Of a stretch of DNA of 64,000 bases, positions 12,440-24,237 are shown piece after piece (positions within the stretch are counted from its first letter, which is position 1; each line of letters opens with the position of its first letter). Origin of the DNA: Dillenia suffruticosa (lineage: Eukaryota > Streptophyta > Magnoliopsida > Dilleniales > Dilleniaceae); contig JAVTVX010000029.1 in the NCBI GenBank assembly GCA_033439265.1, positions 565,501 to 629,500 on the forward strand, written 5' to 3'. The position numbers were made by a program, and so were the translations under genes. The notes below the pieces were generated by a model that searched no databases, had not been told where the DNA came from, and saw only the letters and a program-made list of their open reading frames with translations.

Positions 12440-14988
12440 GTGACAAGGTTAAATTTGAAAACTACATGGTCGGAAAGGTGCACTTCCAGCTTTTGTACTA
12501 TCCAGCTTGGGTTCCAGTGACACTTGTTTCGATCCCTCAGTCTGTGTTGATGATGTCTCTCCTTCAGCTTTGACGCCACTTGCACCAACCTCCTCAGCTG
12601 CAAGGTAGTTATAGAGCAATCACCACATCGCTCAAGTCAGGATGTATCTTGCGATCATCATCTGTGCACTTGGTTGCCAACTCTGCCAATCTTGTCAGCA
12701 TTTTTCGAGGGAAATTGCCTTCCACAGTTTTGTCAGCTAAAAGTCCAAGCCTTCTGATCTCCATATTTTCTAGCCTAACAAAAAAATGGATAACAACGGA
12801 TCAGCTATGGCAAACAGATTGTCAAGCACGCAGGTAAGTACTTGTCCACAAGCCCCAGCACACATGGGACATAGCACGGCACATACCCAGTGAGCAAGTC
12901 GCTTTTTGTCAGCAGGAGAAGTCTCATTAAAGTGTCACGTCATGTTATTAGTTCCAAAAGAACTGCTCCAAAATCATAGACAACAGATTGGGGGTGAGCA
13001 CTCCGGTTCTATGATACAGGGGGTCATAATAGCCAGGAGTACCAAAAATAGCAGATGGAAAAATAGACGAATCCTCCATATATATATGTAAGAAAAAAAG
13101 ACAACTAACCTGAAGTCAGAATGTTTTGGATTGAAGTCATCATCCAATAGTATATTTGCTGGCTTCATATCTCTGTATATAATTGGAGGATTTGCTTCGT
13201 TGTGCAAGTAATTCAGTCCTCTTGCTGCTCCAACTGCTATCTTCATCCTGGTCTGCCAATCTAAAGGGTCATAACTGCCTGCACATATATAAAAATGGTG
13301 AAAATGAAATGAACTTTTGGTCATTTTCTTCTGCCTAAGAATCGCAACATTCATATCCAGACATTACCACAAATGTTGTAATCCAAAGATCCAAATGGCA
13401 AGAGTTCATAGACAACAATGCGCTTGCTATCATGTTGACAGTAACCAATCATATGGACAAGATTAGTGTGTCGCAGTTGAGAGAGCACGAAAATTTCAGT
13501 CAAGAACTCTTTTGCTCCTTGGCGACCATCTCATCATGTACTTTGATGGCCACCACCTTCAGAAATTCAAAGGGAAGTAGTGTAAGTCACTAAGACTACA
13601 ATGTAGGAACATGAAATGAAACTTTTAAGCATAAAAATGTACTGTACCTGGCAGTTTGGTAGAGTTCCTCTGTAGAGAGGTCCAAATCCTCCATCACCCA
13701 AGAGGTTATTGTCATTAAAATTATCCGCAGCCGCGATAAGCTCCTCAACGGAGAGGCTCAAGTCTTATTAGTTTCAGAACCAGCAGATGACGCCTCATCC
13801 TTTTCCCATCTTGGTTGCCTTGGCCCACCCGTATTTTGTTCTTTAAAATCCATAAAATTCTGGATATAAACAAATGCCATATTTTGTTCATACACAACAT
13901 TATATTTTGATACAGTTCTGTATGATCATCACAGGCTCTTCGGTCCATAAATATCCTAAGTTTGTAGCAGCCAGAAAAAGATAAAAGAAGTACAAAATCC
14001 AAAGATTGAAAGCAGAGGCAGTTCATTGAGGGCATCTCACCATTGGCTTCGCATACAAGTTCTACTATTGAAAGGCCACAGCAAAGATCAAACAGTCAAC
14101 TCGATAGCCAAGAAATAGTACATGTTTTCTTTTGCAGTAACAGCAATTTACATCTGATCTCTCACTGCAAGCAATTTCCCACTTTGTAGCAAGAAGCTAG
14201 TCTTTACAAAGAATGGCATTGACCTAACATGCTTGCAATGAAAATCTTGGGTGATTAATAGCTTCTGCGCTAAATTCGCTCTCTTTAGTTTCAAAGAGAA
14301 AAGGTTTAACCGATTCAACTTAGTCAGATGATGGAATTCAATAAACAATAGACTGACGCCAGCCATGAATGGGAGAAAGAAAAAACCTATCTCAATGACA
14401 CCAATATACCGAAAGAAATGCACCAAAGTTAACTGCAAGAAACATAGTTAAGAGAGAGAAGACTGACTTGAGGATGGTCCTGGAGAGTCAGGTAGACTAG
14501 AAATTCGAGGTGGAGCAATGTCTTTTTCATCTTCAGTCTCCTGACGAGCCTTCTCCTGCCTCTTCAAATTAGCACCACGTGGACATGCATACCACCTTTT
14601 TTTTTTTTCCCTTTATCAGACTTTGTGCTCAGTTGAACGCTTGCTAAAGTTTGTTTCAAGAAACATACAAGTCATTGACTAATCTCCAACTAAAGTTGCA
14701 AAACAAAAGCTCCAACAGCTTCGGTGAATGGCTACAAACGCATGCTAAGTTTGCGCTCAGTTGTACAAAAGATGGTTCTTGTTTTGCTCCTGATTATGTA
14801 GAAACTTAAAGTTTAATCAAGATTTGAAGTAGTCAGTCACAAACTGACCAGCACAAGAACAGAATTTGAACATAAATAAACTAAGAAACAAGGGGAGAGA
14901 GAGAGGACTGACTTAGGGATGGACCTGCAGAGTTACGTCGGGGAGGAACATCATCCTTCTTCAAGCCAAAGCACAAAGGGCCCACCAT
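12440..14988 (-). pseudogene. Receptor-like cytoplasmic kinase (RLCK, PBS1-like) pseudogene
   Basis: Remnants of a Ser/Thr kinase gene lie in order on the minus strand. A start exon near 14988-14917 reads MVGPLCFGLKKDDVPPRRN. A related second N-terminal exon lies near 14570-14473. Next come a linker (about 13840-13755, NTGGPRQPRWEKDEASSAGS), the Gly-rich loop (LLGDGGFGPLYRG, 13760-13650), subdomains II-V (VVAIK ... HTNLVHMIGYC ... VVYELLPFGSL, 13565-13370), the catalytic loop ([15 protein letters not shown], about 13280-13105), an activation-segment/VIII-IX region (GTPGYYDP ... SVVYDFGAV, from about 13060) and a C-terminal tail to about 12440. Lesions: a frameshift between VVAIKVH and RQGAKEFLTEI; another before SLSVEELI; another between LTP and SVVYDFG; a TGA after LLELIT; and DFG apparently changed to DFR. 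It cannot encode a full active kinase. It is related to the RLCK VII immune-signalling family. Confidence 0.8.
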
Positions 14989-15983
14989 TTTTCTTCGACA
15001 GCAAAGTTCTCTCACTCCCTTCTCCAAGTCTTGAGTTGTTTCAAGAATACAACTCAGATATCTTCAATTCTCGCCAACAAACTACAAAATGCTACTAGTT
15101 GAATGCAAAAAGCTTCTCTCAGAGGGAGAAGAATGGTCTCTTGTTTTGGGTCTGGTTTAACTTTACAGAAACAGGTTTCTTGGGGGCTTTTCTGTCCCAG
15201 AAGTCTGCATCTGTGTCTGTTTATATGAGTCCCTTACTGGGGTTAAACATAACAAGTCACAAAAACTAAGGTTGCCCTATCTGGCTCACTCTTGTATTGA
15301 CATGTCAGCATGCCGGTGCCTACATATTCCCCCCAGGTCTCTGCACACTTTTCTTTACCCTGACAGGTTCAGGACATCTAACCCGCAAGGGCAACGACCC
15401 CATATTTGTTAATAGCAATGGAGACGGCAGTCAGCACAAATTTTGTTCATCTGAAGTTCTATAATTAAAAACAATTGTTGAAGCAGTGGAATATCGATAC
15501 ACAAGAAAACGGTAGAACGACCCCTAACTCTAATAATTCAAAAAATAAAAATAAATGTTAAGCGTATGAGCAGAAAATAAAATAGGAATCACGTCTTTTT
15601 ACATGGATTAACACCCTCCCCTGAGGCCCCCAAAATTTTCCTGCTTTAAGCCCTTCCATATATTAATTTTATCTACTTGATTCAGTTTTCAGGGAACTCT
15701 TAGTCATGTGGGTTAGGCACTTGCCTAGCAAGAAAAAAGAAAAAAATGCAGGTAGGCATTTAACTGCGGAGAAGCTAATCTGGCAAATTAAGGGAATGTT
15801 CCCCAAGAGTGGATTGGGAAGTCTAGTCCAGGAGATACCCATCATTGAGAGGTATGAGAACAGCCAAGCATAAGCGAACATAGGACATACCACACTGAAA
15901 GTGAAAGTTCAAATGAAATATATTACATTTGCTATATTAAAGGGAAAAAATTCTCATAAAAAGGAGAGAGCATATCGGAGATG
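14989..15983. other. Spacer between the kinase and glycosyltransferase pseudogenes
   Basis: Non-coding sequence containing the former kinase upstream region (CT-rich, 15000-15120) and the 3' flank of the glycosyltransferase locus. No conserved open frame is recognised. Confidence 0.4.
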
Positions 15984-18900
15984 TTACAGTGACGAAACTT
16001 GAACAGTTTTTATGGTATTTTTCCTAGTGTTACAGAACAATGCAAGATTATGTTCATCAAATGTGCCAAAATCAGTGAGATGAATGCCATACAAACTCAT
16101 TCTATGAATGTCTCTCGGACCAGGGGACTGCCAAGATCCATCCCACCACGCAAGAGGGAGAAGTGGCGTAAACGCACATTGATTGGACTGATTATGACAA
16201 CTCAGTGCACCAGCAAATCTATTCCAGGCATGTCCCCATCCAGACTGACTTCTTAGGCCCTCTGTTTGCAAGCCGCTTTGGAAGCTGCTGAAGAAGGCAA
16301 AGCTCGAGGCACTATAATTCTCACCTGAAGAAAGATATGAAAAGGATTATGCCAGGAGTAGTATTCAACGGGAACCCACAAGTCAGGAGGTGATGGACCA
16401 AGTACCTAGTTCATTTGCTGCAGCAAGTGCAGCAAGTGCAGCAAGAAGCTGAATGTAGGTGGTTGAAAGGCGCCTGTGAGCCCCAGAAACTACAGCATGC
16501 TTTGCCCGTAATGCAAGAAAGAAGTCCACAAATGCAACCCATCTTGGTGCTGGACCCCAATCCTTCATTCTGAAATCTAATAGTTGTGTATTATTTACAT
16601 CCAAGCTTAGTTTCCCTCTAAAGAGATTGTAGTCAAAATGAATAACCTGGGTCAAAGAATTGAATGAGAGATCCAAGAGGAAAGAAATGTCAATTTCACT
16701 AATTTAGATGACCATGGTTTAAACATCTGAATGCCTTGCGCAGTGGGAAAGGATAACTAACCATATAATGTATAAATGAATGGGAAAAAAAATTGTTACC
16801 TCTGCAAATTCGTTTACAACTGGTGCAATATCATTGATGAGGAAAGGAGTGTCTGAGACCACAACAACCTTGGGCCTTGATCCGACTTGCATATGCTGCA
16901 CGGTTTTTTAACGCAATACAATGCTGCTTGCATTGCTCTCAGGGATCTACAATAAGGAAATGCAAAACATATGCATCAGCAGTAGAATCAGATCTAATGC
17001 TTTCACATCCACAGAACACGGACATTTCCACAAGGCTGGATGATATTTAAGAAGGGTACATAAAACAATTTTCTTGAGTTTGCTTATAGCCACACAAATC
17101 AGTAAGCATGCTGAAACCCCTTTGCTGTCTTCTTACTCATTCAGTTTATCCAACATTGGAGCATTACCTTAGTTTAATCAGATTCTTTTTTTACTCCTTT
17201 CCAGCATTATATTTGTATCACATACTTATTCAGATATACACGGTTTTCAAAATAAGTTAAGAGTAGAAAGGAAATGTTTCTAATAGAGCAAAATAATCTA
17301 TATAATATCTGCAGGGGACTACCAAGAGAAATGTAAATTTTGAACAATCTTCTTAGCTGAATTCCTGAATATGATCACGTCCTATAAAGTAAGACAAGGA
17401 AATTTTTGGAGACTTAACTAATGTACCTGTTAGTGAGCATCTGCATGTGCAATGCAATGTCGGGTTTCATACCACCAAGAACCCAATTCACTCCTTCTTC
17501 AACATTTTCTGAGGGGGATTTAAGCATTCTCATAATTTCCCCAAAAACAATGGGCCTGGTATGAAGATTTTCTGGCTCTCCAAATAAATTTGAGGCAGCC
17601 TTTCTCATGTCAGGATGTAAGTTTTTCAAGAAAAATTGAACAGCAACTGCCTCCAATGCTCCATCAAACCTGATAATTCAAAGACAAATGAGCATCAGGT
17701 GAAGCCATTATGAGAAAATGGTTGACATAAGCAAGGGGACCTGCTCAAACCAAAAGACAGGCTGCTTCCACTCCATCCAGTGGCTGCAGAGGACACTTGT
17801 TTCTTCCAGGTTCTGGAAATCATCCAGCCTGACAACTAAAACCCTCCCATATTTTGTCTCACAATCATTTTGTTTCCACAAGTGCTTAACTTCTTTTAAG
17901 GTAAAAGAAACATTGGAATAAGAAATGTACTCCCCAAAAGGATATTTTCCTCTGAAAATAAAGAAAAATTTATCATTAGAAGCAAGATAATATCATGGGT
18001 AGGCAACAGGGTCAATAATAAGATTATTGTTCAATTTGCACTCGATATGCATCTAAAAATTGTATAGTTCAGAACTCTGTGAGTATGATAGTTGGCGCAC
18101 CCGACAAGATCATAGTATTGTCAAAAAACTGTCATGCTTAGTTTTCTACAAATGGGGAATTCAGCTATGCATAGACTTTTAGAAATTAATTCTTTTTTTT
18201 CCCAGGTAAGCTTTAGTTTGCATGAACCATAATGTGATATGTGGTTATTAAGCAGAATAGAAAGGACTGAGAGATAACCAATATGCCTGGTTTGCCCAAT
18301 TATCAGAGATCGGTTCAACATGATGCTCAATGCTGCTGCAGTTAAAAGCTTGTACATTTCATTGCCAAACCCAGCTTCCGATGCCTTTCCAACAACAAAA
18401 CCATGTCGACAGAATTCTTCAGGCTGAAGCCCCCGAACCCTTGCAGCACCTGAAACTGGCAAAATGTAGATGACCATCTCATAACAAGTGTTGCCACTGA
18501 GACATACTGTTACTGTTCAAAAACCAAATATGTTGAACATCTATGCGGGAGTCTCAGTGTTGCAAAATCCGTGAGTGGGTTTTGTTAAAGATACTAAAAA
18601 TATTAAATAGGATCTTTTTCTCTGTCAAGGTGCTATGTGGCACCTCAATCGAACACTAGCTAGAGAGAAAGAAAGAGAATTGATATCCTGTAATGTATAG
18701 GAATTAGTGAAAATGAGGAAGAGAGAGATTTTTTTTGTTCTGATAATAAAAATATGATCAATATATTAGTGCTCAAAAATGGCAATTACAACTTGTCACT
18801 TTAAATTTTGGTATAAATGTTACAAAATGTCACATTAAATCTTTAAACAAAGCAAAAATTCTATGTTATCATTACTAATTTATCCTAAAATTATTACAAT

Positions 18901-19500
18901 TAGAATTTTTTCTTTTATAACTTTCTCTCTTCCTATTTCAATCCCCTCTCTCTCTCTCAAATTGATCAAAATTAATATTAAATTTTTTATTGCATGTTAA
19001 GTTCCAGAAAAGGAAGTATTACTAATTATAATGATTGGAATAAAGTGAAAATATTTCTATACATGGATACTTATAATTACTCCATAGAATTTGTGACCTT
19101 CAACACATGTCAGAATCTTTTCAATTGCACGTGATCTTTGGCTTTGAGATTGAATTGTTTGCTTGTATGTGAGAAGAACTTCCAGATTAAAAGGGACTGT
19201 AATTATAATCAGCAATTACACTTGCTAAATTTGTATAATCACTGATATTAGGTCAAACCGTCCCTAAATTGCTTTCCATAGTGAATCAAGCTTCTAGACA
19301 AACTTGAAAATGCGTGAAACAAGAATGGTGTCTAACTTTAACTTTTTCTCTTCATATTGATAAGAAAAATTCTATTTTAGATATATTTATTTATTTATTT
19401 ATATATTTGTATTTGTATTTTATTTGTATTTGTATTTTATTTGTATTTGTATTTTTATTTTTTTAATCATTTTTAAATTTGTCTCTTAAATGATTGATCT

Positions 19501-19541
<41 letters not shown>

Positions 19542-20464
19542 ATTGTTATATTGATAAGAAAAATTCTATTCAAGATGGTGATTCAAGAACAGAAGATAGT
19601 GACAAGGTTTTATTTATTTATTCATTAAAAAAATTCATATGGTCCTCTCCGATTGTGTGCATGGCTTGTACACATTAAATAGCCACAATCTTGAAAAAGA
19701 TGATGATGATAACAGCAGCAACAATGGTATGATAATGTTTATGCAAGTGTGACATGATAGCGAAAATCATTAAGTGGGTATTCTATTTTGCGCAAAAAAA
19801 AAAAAAAAAAACACATATTTCAACAAAACAAAACTAACAAATGGCATTTTTGACTCAAGGAAACACAATCATTAGGATTACTACTGACACTGAGCATCTG
19901 AAGACGCCAATGAAGTACTCCCACATAAAATTTCCTTTAAAAGAACAAAAAACAAAAATCGAATTCAAGTAAGCACAAGCTAATGAATTTCCTAGACAAA
20001 AAGAAATTTTCTGAGCAAGTCAATCACGGTACCCAAATATAGTCTTCACAGAAAGCAAAACAAGCATATCCTCAATTTCAAAAAGAACCCAGATGATTAT
20101 TTTAGCCGAAAACCATAATAGAATCTAGAATCTAACAAAAATGGAAAAAAAGTGGTAACAAACCATTGAAATCGAAGTGATCCTTAATCAAATTTCTGAC
20201 TTTGAGGCTTTCCTTTGAAACCTCTCATTCAAAAATTTGACCCATCTCTTCAACCGTGGCACAAGATTTCCTTGACCCAGCGAGACGTATCGTGCTGGGA
20301 TTCTGGAAAACCGATCTGAACCCGATCCGATTGTGAAAGTTAGAAGAAATGGGATCATCGGAACTGAAACAGAGGGCTAAGAAACTGAACCCAAAACAGA
20401 TTAAACATAGTATCAGGATTATGCGAATGTGCAGTCTTAGTCTTCTCGAACAGTTTAACCACAT
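15984..20464 (-). pseudogene. Putative secretory-pathway glycosyltransferase (At5g12260/At2g04280-like), seven exons, disrupted by a stop and a frameshift
   Basis: Exons on the minus strand are 20164-20464, 18287-18449, 17751-17951, 17427-17669, 16800-16946, 16406-16646 and 15984-16324. The product would be about 545 residues: a short basic N terminus (MWLNCSRRLRLHIR), one hydrophobic signal-anchor, then a lumenal domain with FCRHGFVVGKASEAGFGNEM, LNRSLIIGQT, KVVVVSDTPF, DFRMKDWGPAPRWVAFVDFF, KHAVVSGAHRR, GWGHAWNRFAG and NQCAFTPLLP. As I recall, this family is annotated 'transferring glycosyl groups'; no substrate is known to me. Lesions: an in-frame TGA after EEMGQIFE in exon 1 (codon around 20225), and one base missing in exon 5 after LYCVKK (about 16900), which shifts VQHMQVGSRP out of frame. 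Intron 2 uses a GC donor (CCAG|GCATAT). Everything else is well conserved, so the loss is recent or a sequence error. The ATG at 20464 is the first in frame. Confidence 0.78.
19377..19547 (+). mobile_element. Very short 5'-truncated LINE (RTE-type) 3' end with target-site duplication
   Basis: A 171-bp insert in intron 1 of the glycosyltransferase locus consists of T/A-rich 3'UTR-like sequence ('tttgtctcttaaatgattgatc') ending in (TTG)n at 19501-19540. The same 3' signature ('tttgtctctcaaatggtcgac', then TTG repeats) ends the RTE LINE at 27.6 kb. It is flanked by a perfect 23-bp direct repeat (19354-19376 and 19548-19570), the mark of target-primed reverse transcription. Confidence 0.85.
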
Positions 20465-22657
20465 TTTTTGCACCGGGATCTTTACTGGATCACGAATCTG
20501 AAAGACAAATTTCGTCAAATTTGATGATCGAATAAGATTGTTAGCTCTCAGTTCTCACCTCCGCTCTCTCTCTCTCTCCATTTGCAGTAGAAAGAAACAC
20601 ATAAAAAACGCAGCTTTTCGGTTGCAAAACAAAAACGTAACGTCTCAATTTCATCGATACAAATTAAAGCGGCCGCCTTTCATGTGATGTCTGTCAACCG
20701 ACCCACACCATTAACCATCTACTTTTTTTTTATTATTATTATATACTATGTTTTAAATATAGTATGATATTTAAGATTTTATGATTTTATCTTGATTAAT
20801 CCAGATGAATCGTTGTAGTAACTCATTTCGGAAGACGGATCTCCTAATAAAAAATATTTCATACACATGAGAACTCGATACTCCCAATAAAAATCAATTT
20901 TTGATCATATTTAAACATACTTAACTCTACGCCTAACTGAGCAAAGACACCTCACTTAACCATCTACTTTTCTGCATCGGGAAAGTGTTAGATTATTATT
21001 TTAACAAATATTTTTCAAACCCTTTTATCTTTCGTATTTCTCTTTACTCTCGTCCTTTAGTTTCTTGAATTTAAATTTTTTTACAAATCATAAGTGTACG
21101 TATATCGAGAAAGTTATTAAAAAAAATTTCCTAAAAAATAAAATAAATTATATTTGAAATATTTTCATCAACTTTTTTATAAAGAAAATTTTTTAAGAAT
21201 ATTTTCTTTTTTTTAATTAAATTTCTTTTGAATTTTTTAAAGATTATACGAACAAAATTTACCATTTTACTTTTTAAAATTAATTTTTTTTATAATGAGT
21301 ATCAATTGTATGGACATTAAATGGAAATCCAACGACTCAATACTTTACACGAAATGTTTGTTTTAGTTTCTTTAGGAAACACTAATTCATATGTACAGAA
21401 TGCAAATTTATTTTTGCATTTTTTTGAATAATTTAGATTTCTTTTTTTTTTTTCCTTTTGCACTTTTTGTGTAATAAGGAAAAATGAGAAAGATTCAATG
21501 TACTTAAGGGGTTTTAAATAAAAAAAATACATTTATATTTGGTAGCAATAAAATAAATTATAGCGAAACAAATAATATGAATTTTAAAATCAATGAGATA
21601 CAAGATGTAAAAAAAAAAAAAAATCAATTTTTAAAGCTGTGGTGCAATAGGAAACACAATTTATTTTAAAGCGTTGAATATCATATTTTTTAAATTTAAT
21701 TAACAACATAAATGATAATCAAGAATTATAAATCAACTAATACCATTTTTTTTTCTTTAAAAATCTCGAACTTGAACATCTCATATGTATTAGAAAAAAA
21801 CAACATGAATGATAATAGATTTTTAGTATAATCAATCGGAATTCAGATTCATATTTCACTAATTCAATTCGAGCAGATTTAATTTATGAGAGATTTCTTT
21901 TAACGTTCTCAATTTTCGAATTTGATACTTACTTAATTTCAATGCATGATTCAACTCATTTCATCTAATGACATCATTTCTCGTGCATTCTTTTTTTGGT
22001 TGTAAAGAGACTTAAATTTTGAATTTCTAAGTTGGGAAGAGAGATTGTACCCACTAAGTTGTTCCTTGAGACTCATTTCTCATACATTCTATCCAATTAT
22101 ACCTCTAGCTTAATAACCATTCTGACGTGTGAATTGAATGATCTAATTTCTCTATCGGAAAATCAAGAATATAATTGATCCATCGTGCAAAATTTAAATC
22201 CCCTTATAAAAGGGGAATGATTTAAAAGTCTTATAATAGCTTGTTCACTATTTTTATAAGTATTTATAAGAGAGTGTATGCGATGCAACAAACCCTTTGA
22301 ACTTTCGTTATGTGAATGGGTAGATGTATGATTTGAAATTTGAATTTGGTAGACAAAGAAAGAGTTGCTACTATGAATACAATAAGATATTTGCAAGGGT
22401 CTCTCGTTATGGGAATACATAACATTCTAATTCTAGAATCAAAAGATGATAAAAGTTGTAGATCGGAGAGGCTCGAATCACATATCTTTTTGGGTAGGGA
22501 AACTTTTTAGAAGAAGTGCACATTGCATGTTTTCATAGATGGTTTAGGGTGCACGCTTGAAAGTCGTTTAAAATGCAAAATACATTGGCTAGGTTAGGCT
22601 ATGCCCTGCATGCCAAATTACCCAAAATTTTGATAACAAAATAAATCAAATTAAAAA

Positions 22658-22661
<4 letters not shown>

Positions 22662-22706
<45 letters not shown>
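22662..22706. repeat. (GA)n microsatellite
   Basis: An uninterrupted GA dinucleotide tract of about 22 units. Confidence 0.97.
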
Positions 22707-22708
<2 letters not shown>

Positions 22709-23365
22709 ATTTCCCAACAACAATGGCTTCCTTCTTGTGTTGGTCGGGTAATCAAACATGGATCCAAAAGTAAATTAAGAATCGGGCTCAAGCAGGAGCA
22801 TTCACCTTTTTATGACTCTTCACAAATATCATATCCAAATTCGAACACTCCATCTGATTGATAACAAGAGCCGATACCTCCATGTGTTTAAAAACGAGAG
22901 AAGTGATTAAAAATTTTAGACGATGGGAATCAATACTTACAACTCTATTAGATGATTCGAAAGAAAATACTTATCTGAATATATCACTTACCCTATCACT
23001 TTGACGAGTATACTCTACAAACCACCAAACAAACTCAATCCCAGTTCCACAGCAAACAAATCTTTGTTACCTTTTAAAGTTTCAATATTTACTCTCTAAA
23101 TCGGTTTAAATCAAACGTGAATAATTTATCATTTTAATTTTTTGTTATTAAATCTTCTTACCTCTTTATTATTTAAAATTTATCGATCCAACATAACTTA
23201 TTTTAAAAATATTTATTTCTTAAATTTAATACATATTATATTTATTCAAAATTTAATAATTCCAGTAATCAGATCGATTTTCGTTCATTATGTAGCATGC
23301 ATCAAAATCAGGCCGTTCCAGGAGGAGTAGCCGACCACCGTGCTGCGTAGCCATTAAATTTCCGC

Positions 23366-23379
23366 AAACGACGTCGTTT
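23366..23379. promoter_or_regulatory. 14-bp perfect palindrome with GACGTC core (bZIP-type box) in the CID-gene promoter
   Basis: AAACGACGTCGTTT reads the same on both strands and contains the ACGT core bound by plant bZIP factors (C-box type GACGTC). It lies about 0.2-0.35 kb upstream of the CT-rich leader of the CID gene; a TGGGCTTTTAAGCC-like element (site II/telo-type) lies near 23575-23590 on the other strand. Its regulatory role is inferred. Confidence 0.45.
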
Positions 23380-23706
23380 CGCGTGAGTGGAAGAGTAACT
23401 CATGATCTGAATCCGGAGCTGAAGTTAAATCCTCATTTGGAAAAGCACCTCCACTTGCGACGAAATACCCCAAACTAAAAGGGTATTTTTGGAATATTAT
23501 AAATATCCTCCACCCGTCTTTCTTCTCTCCGAGGCTATGCGCGAACCCGGTACTCGAAGCCCCGGAACTCCAAAGGCTTAAAAGCCCAATCTTGAAAAAT
23601 CTGGCTGCATATTCTCTCTCTGTCTCTCTCTCTTCAGTTCTGAGAAACTCCCCTTCTTGCACTCAACCCAACCAAAATTGTAATCGTCCTTTAGCTTCTG
23701 AAGTGA

Positions 23707-23861
23707 AAACCCTTAATTCCTCTCCTGGCTTTGCATGAAGAACTGATGTTCTGTCTTCGAAACCCTTAATTCCTCTCCTGGCTTTGCATGAAGGATTGAT
23801 GTTCGGTCTTCGATTCTGACGGCATCGAGATTTGGTTCGTTTTCTCCGCTCTCTATTCTCT

Positions 23862-23895
<34 letters not shown>

Positions 23896-24237
23896 CATTC
23901 TATCAGGACTTTTTCTTGTTTGAAATTTAAATTTGTTGGTTTGTTCTTTAGTTGTTCTGTGTTCGAGCATGTTGATGATTAGGGTTTTGTCGTCGTTTTT
24001 CTGTAGTGATTTGATCTTTTTGGCTTTGCATGTAGGGATTGATGTTCGGTCTTCGATTCTGACGGTAGCGAGTTTTGTTAGCAGGTTCGTTTTTTCTGCT
24101 CTCTCTCTCCATTCTATCAAGCCTTTTCTCGTTTTTGATTTGAGTTCGTTGGTTTTGTTCTTTTGTTGTTCTGTGTTCGAGCATGTTGATAATTAGGGTT
24201 TTGTCTTCATTTGTTCTCTAGTTGATTTAATCTTCTT
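23707..24237. repeat. Nested tandem duplications in the 5' leader/first intron of the CID gene
   Basis: Two layers are visible. A 53-bp unit (aaacccttaattcctctcct...) occurs at 23707-23759 and 23760-23812. A larger unit starting 'ggctttgcatg' occurs at 23780-24021 and 24022-24237; both copies carry 'ttgatgttcggtcttcgattc', a CT-rich stretch, and 'gttctgtgttcgagcatgtt' followed by 'attagggttttgtc'. The CT runs differ in length between copies. Confidence 0.85.

Larger units (their letters stand above)
20465..23590. other. Spacer between divergently transcribed genes
   Basis: This AT-rich region separates the minus-strand glycosyltransferase locus from the plus-strand CID gene. It holds a CT tract near 20560-20580 in the former leader, a GA microsatellite at 22662-22706, many poly-A/T runs and no recognisable coding sequence. 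The right end (from about 23340) is the CID-gene promoter. Confidence 0.5.

Noticed and set aside
20465-20518. N-terminal extension of the glycosyltransferase frame
   Set aside because: It begins with TTG; the first ATG is at 20464 and gives a typical signal-anchor start.
23713-24184. Overlapping Arg/Glu/Gln-rich open frames on both strands
   Set aside because: They fall in the CT-rich tandem repeats of the CID leader and show only low-complexity translation.
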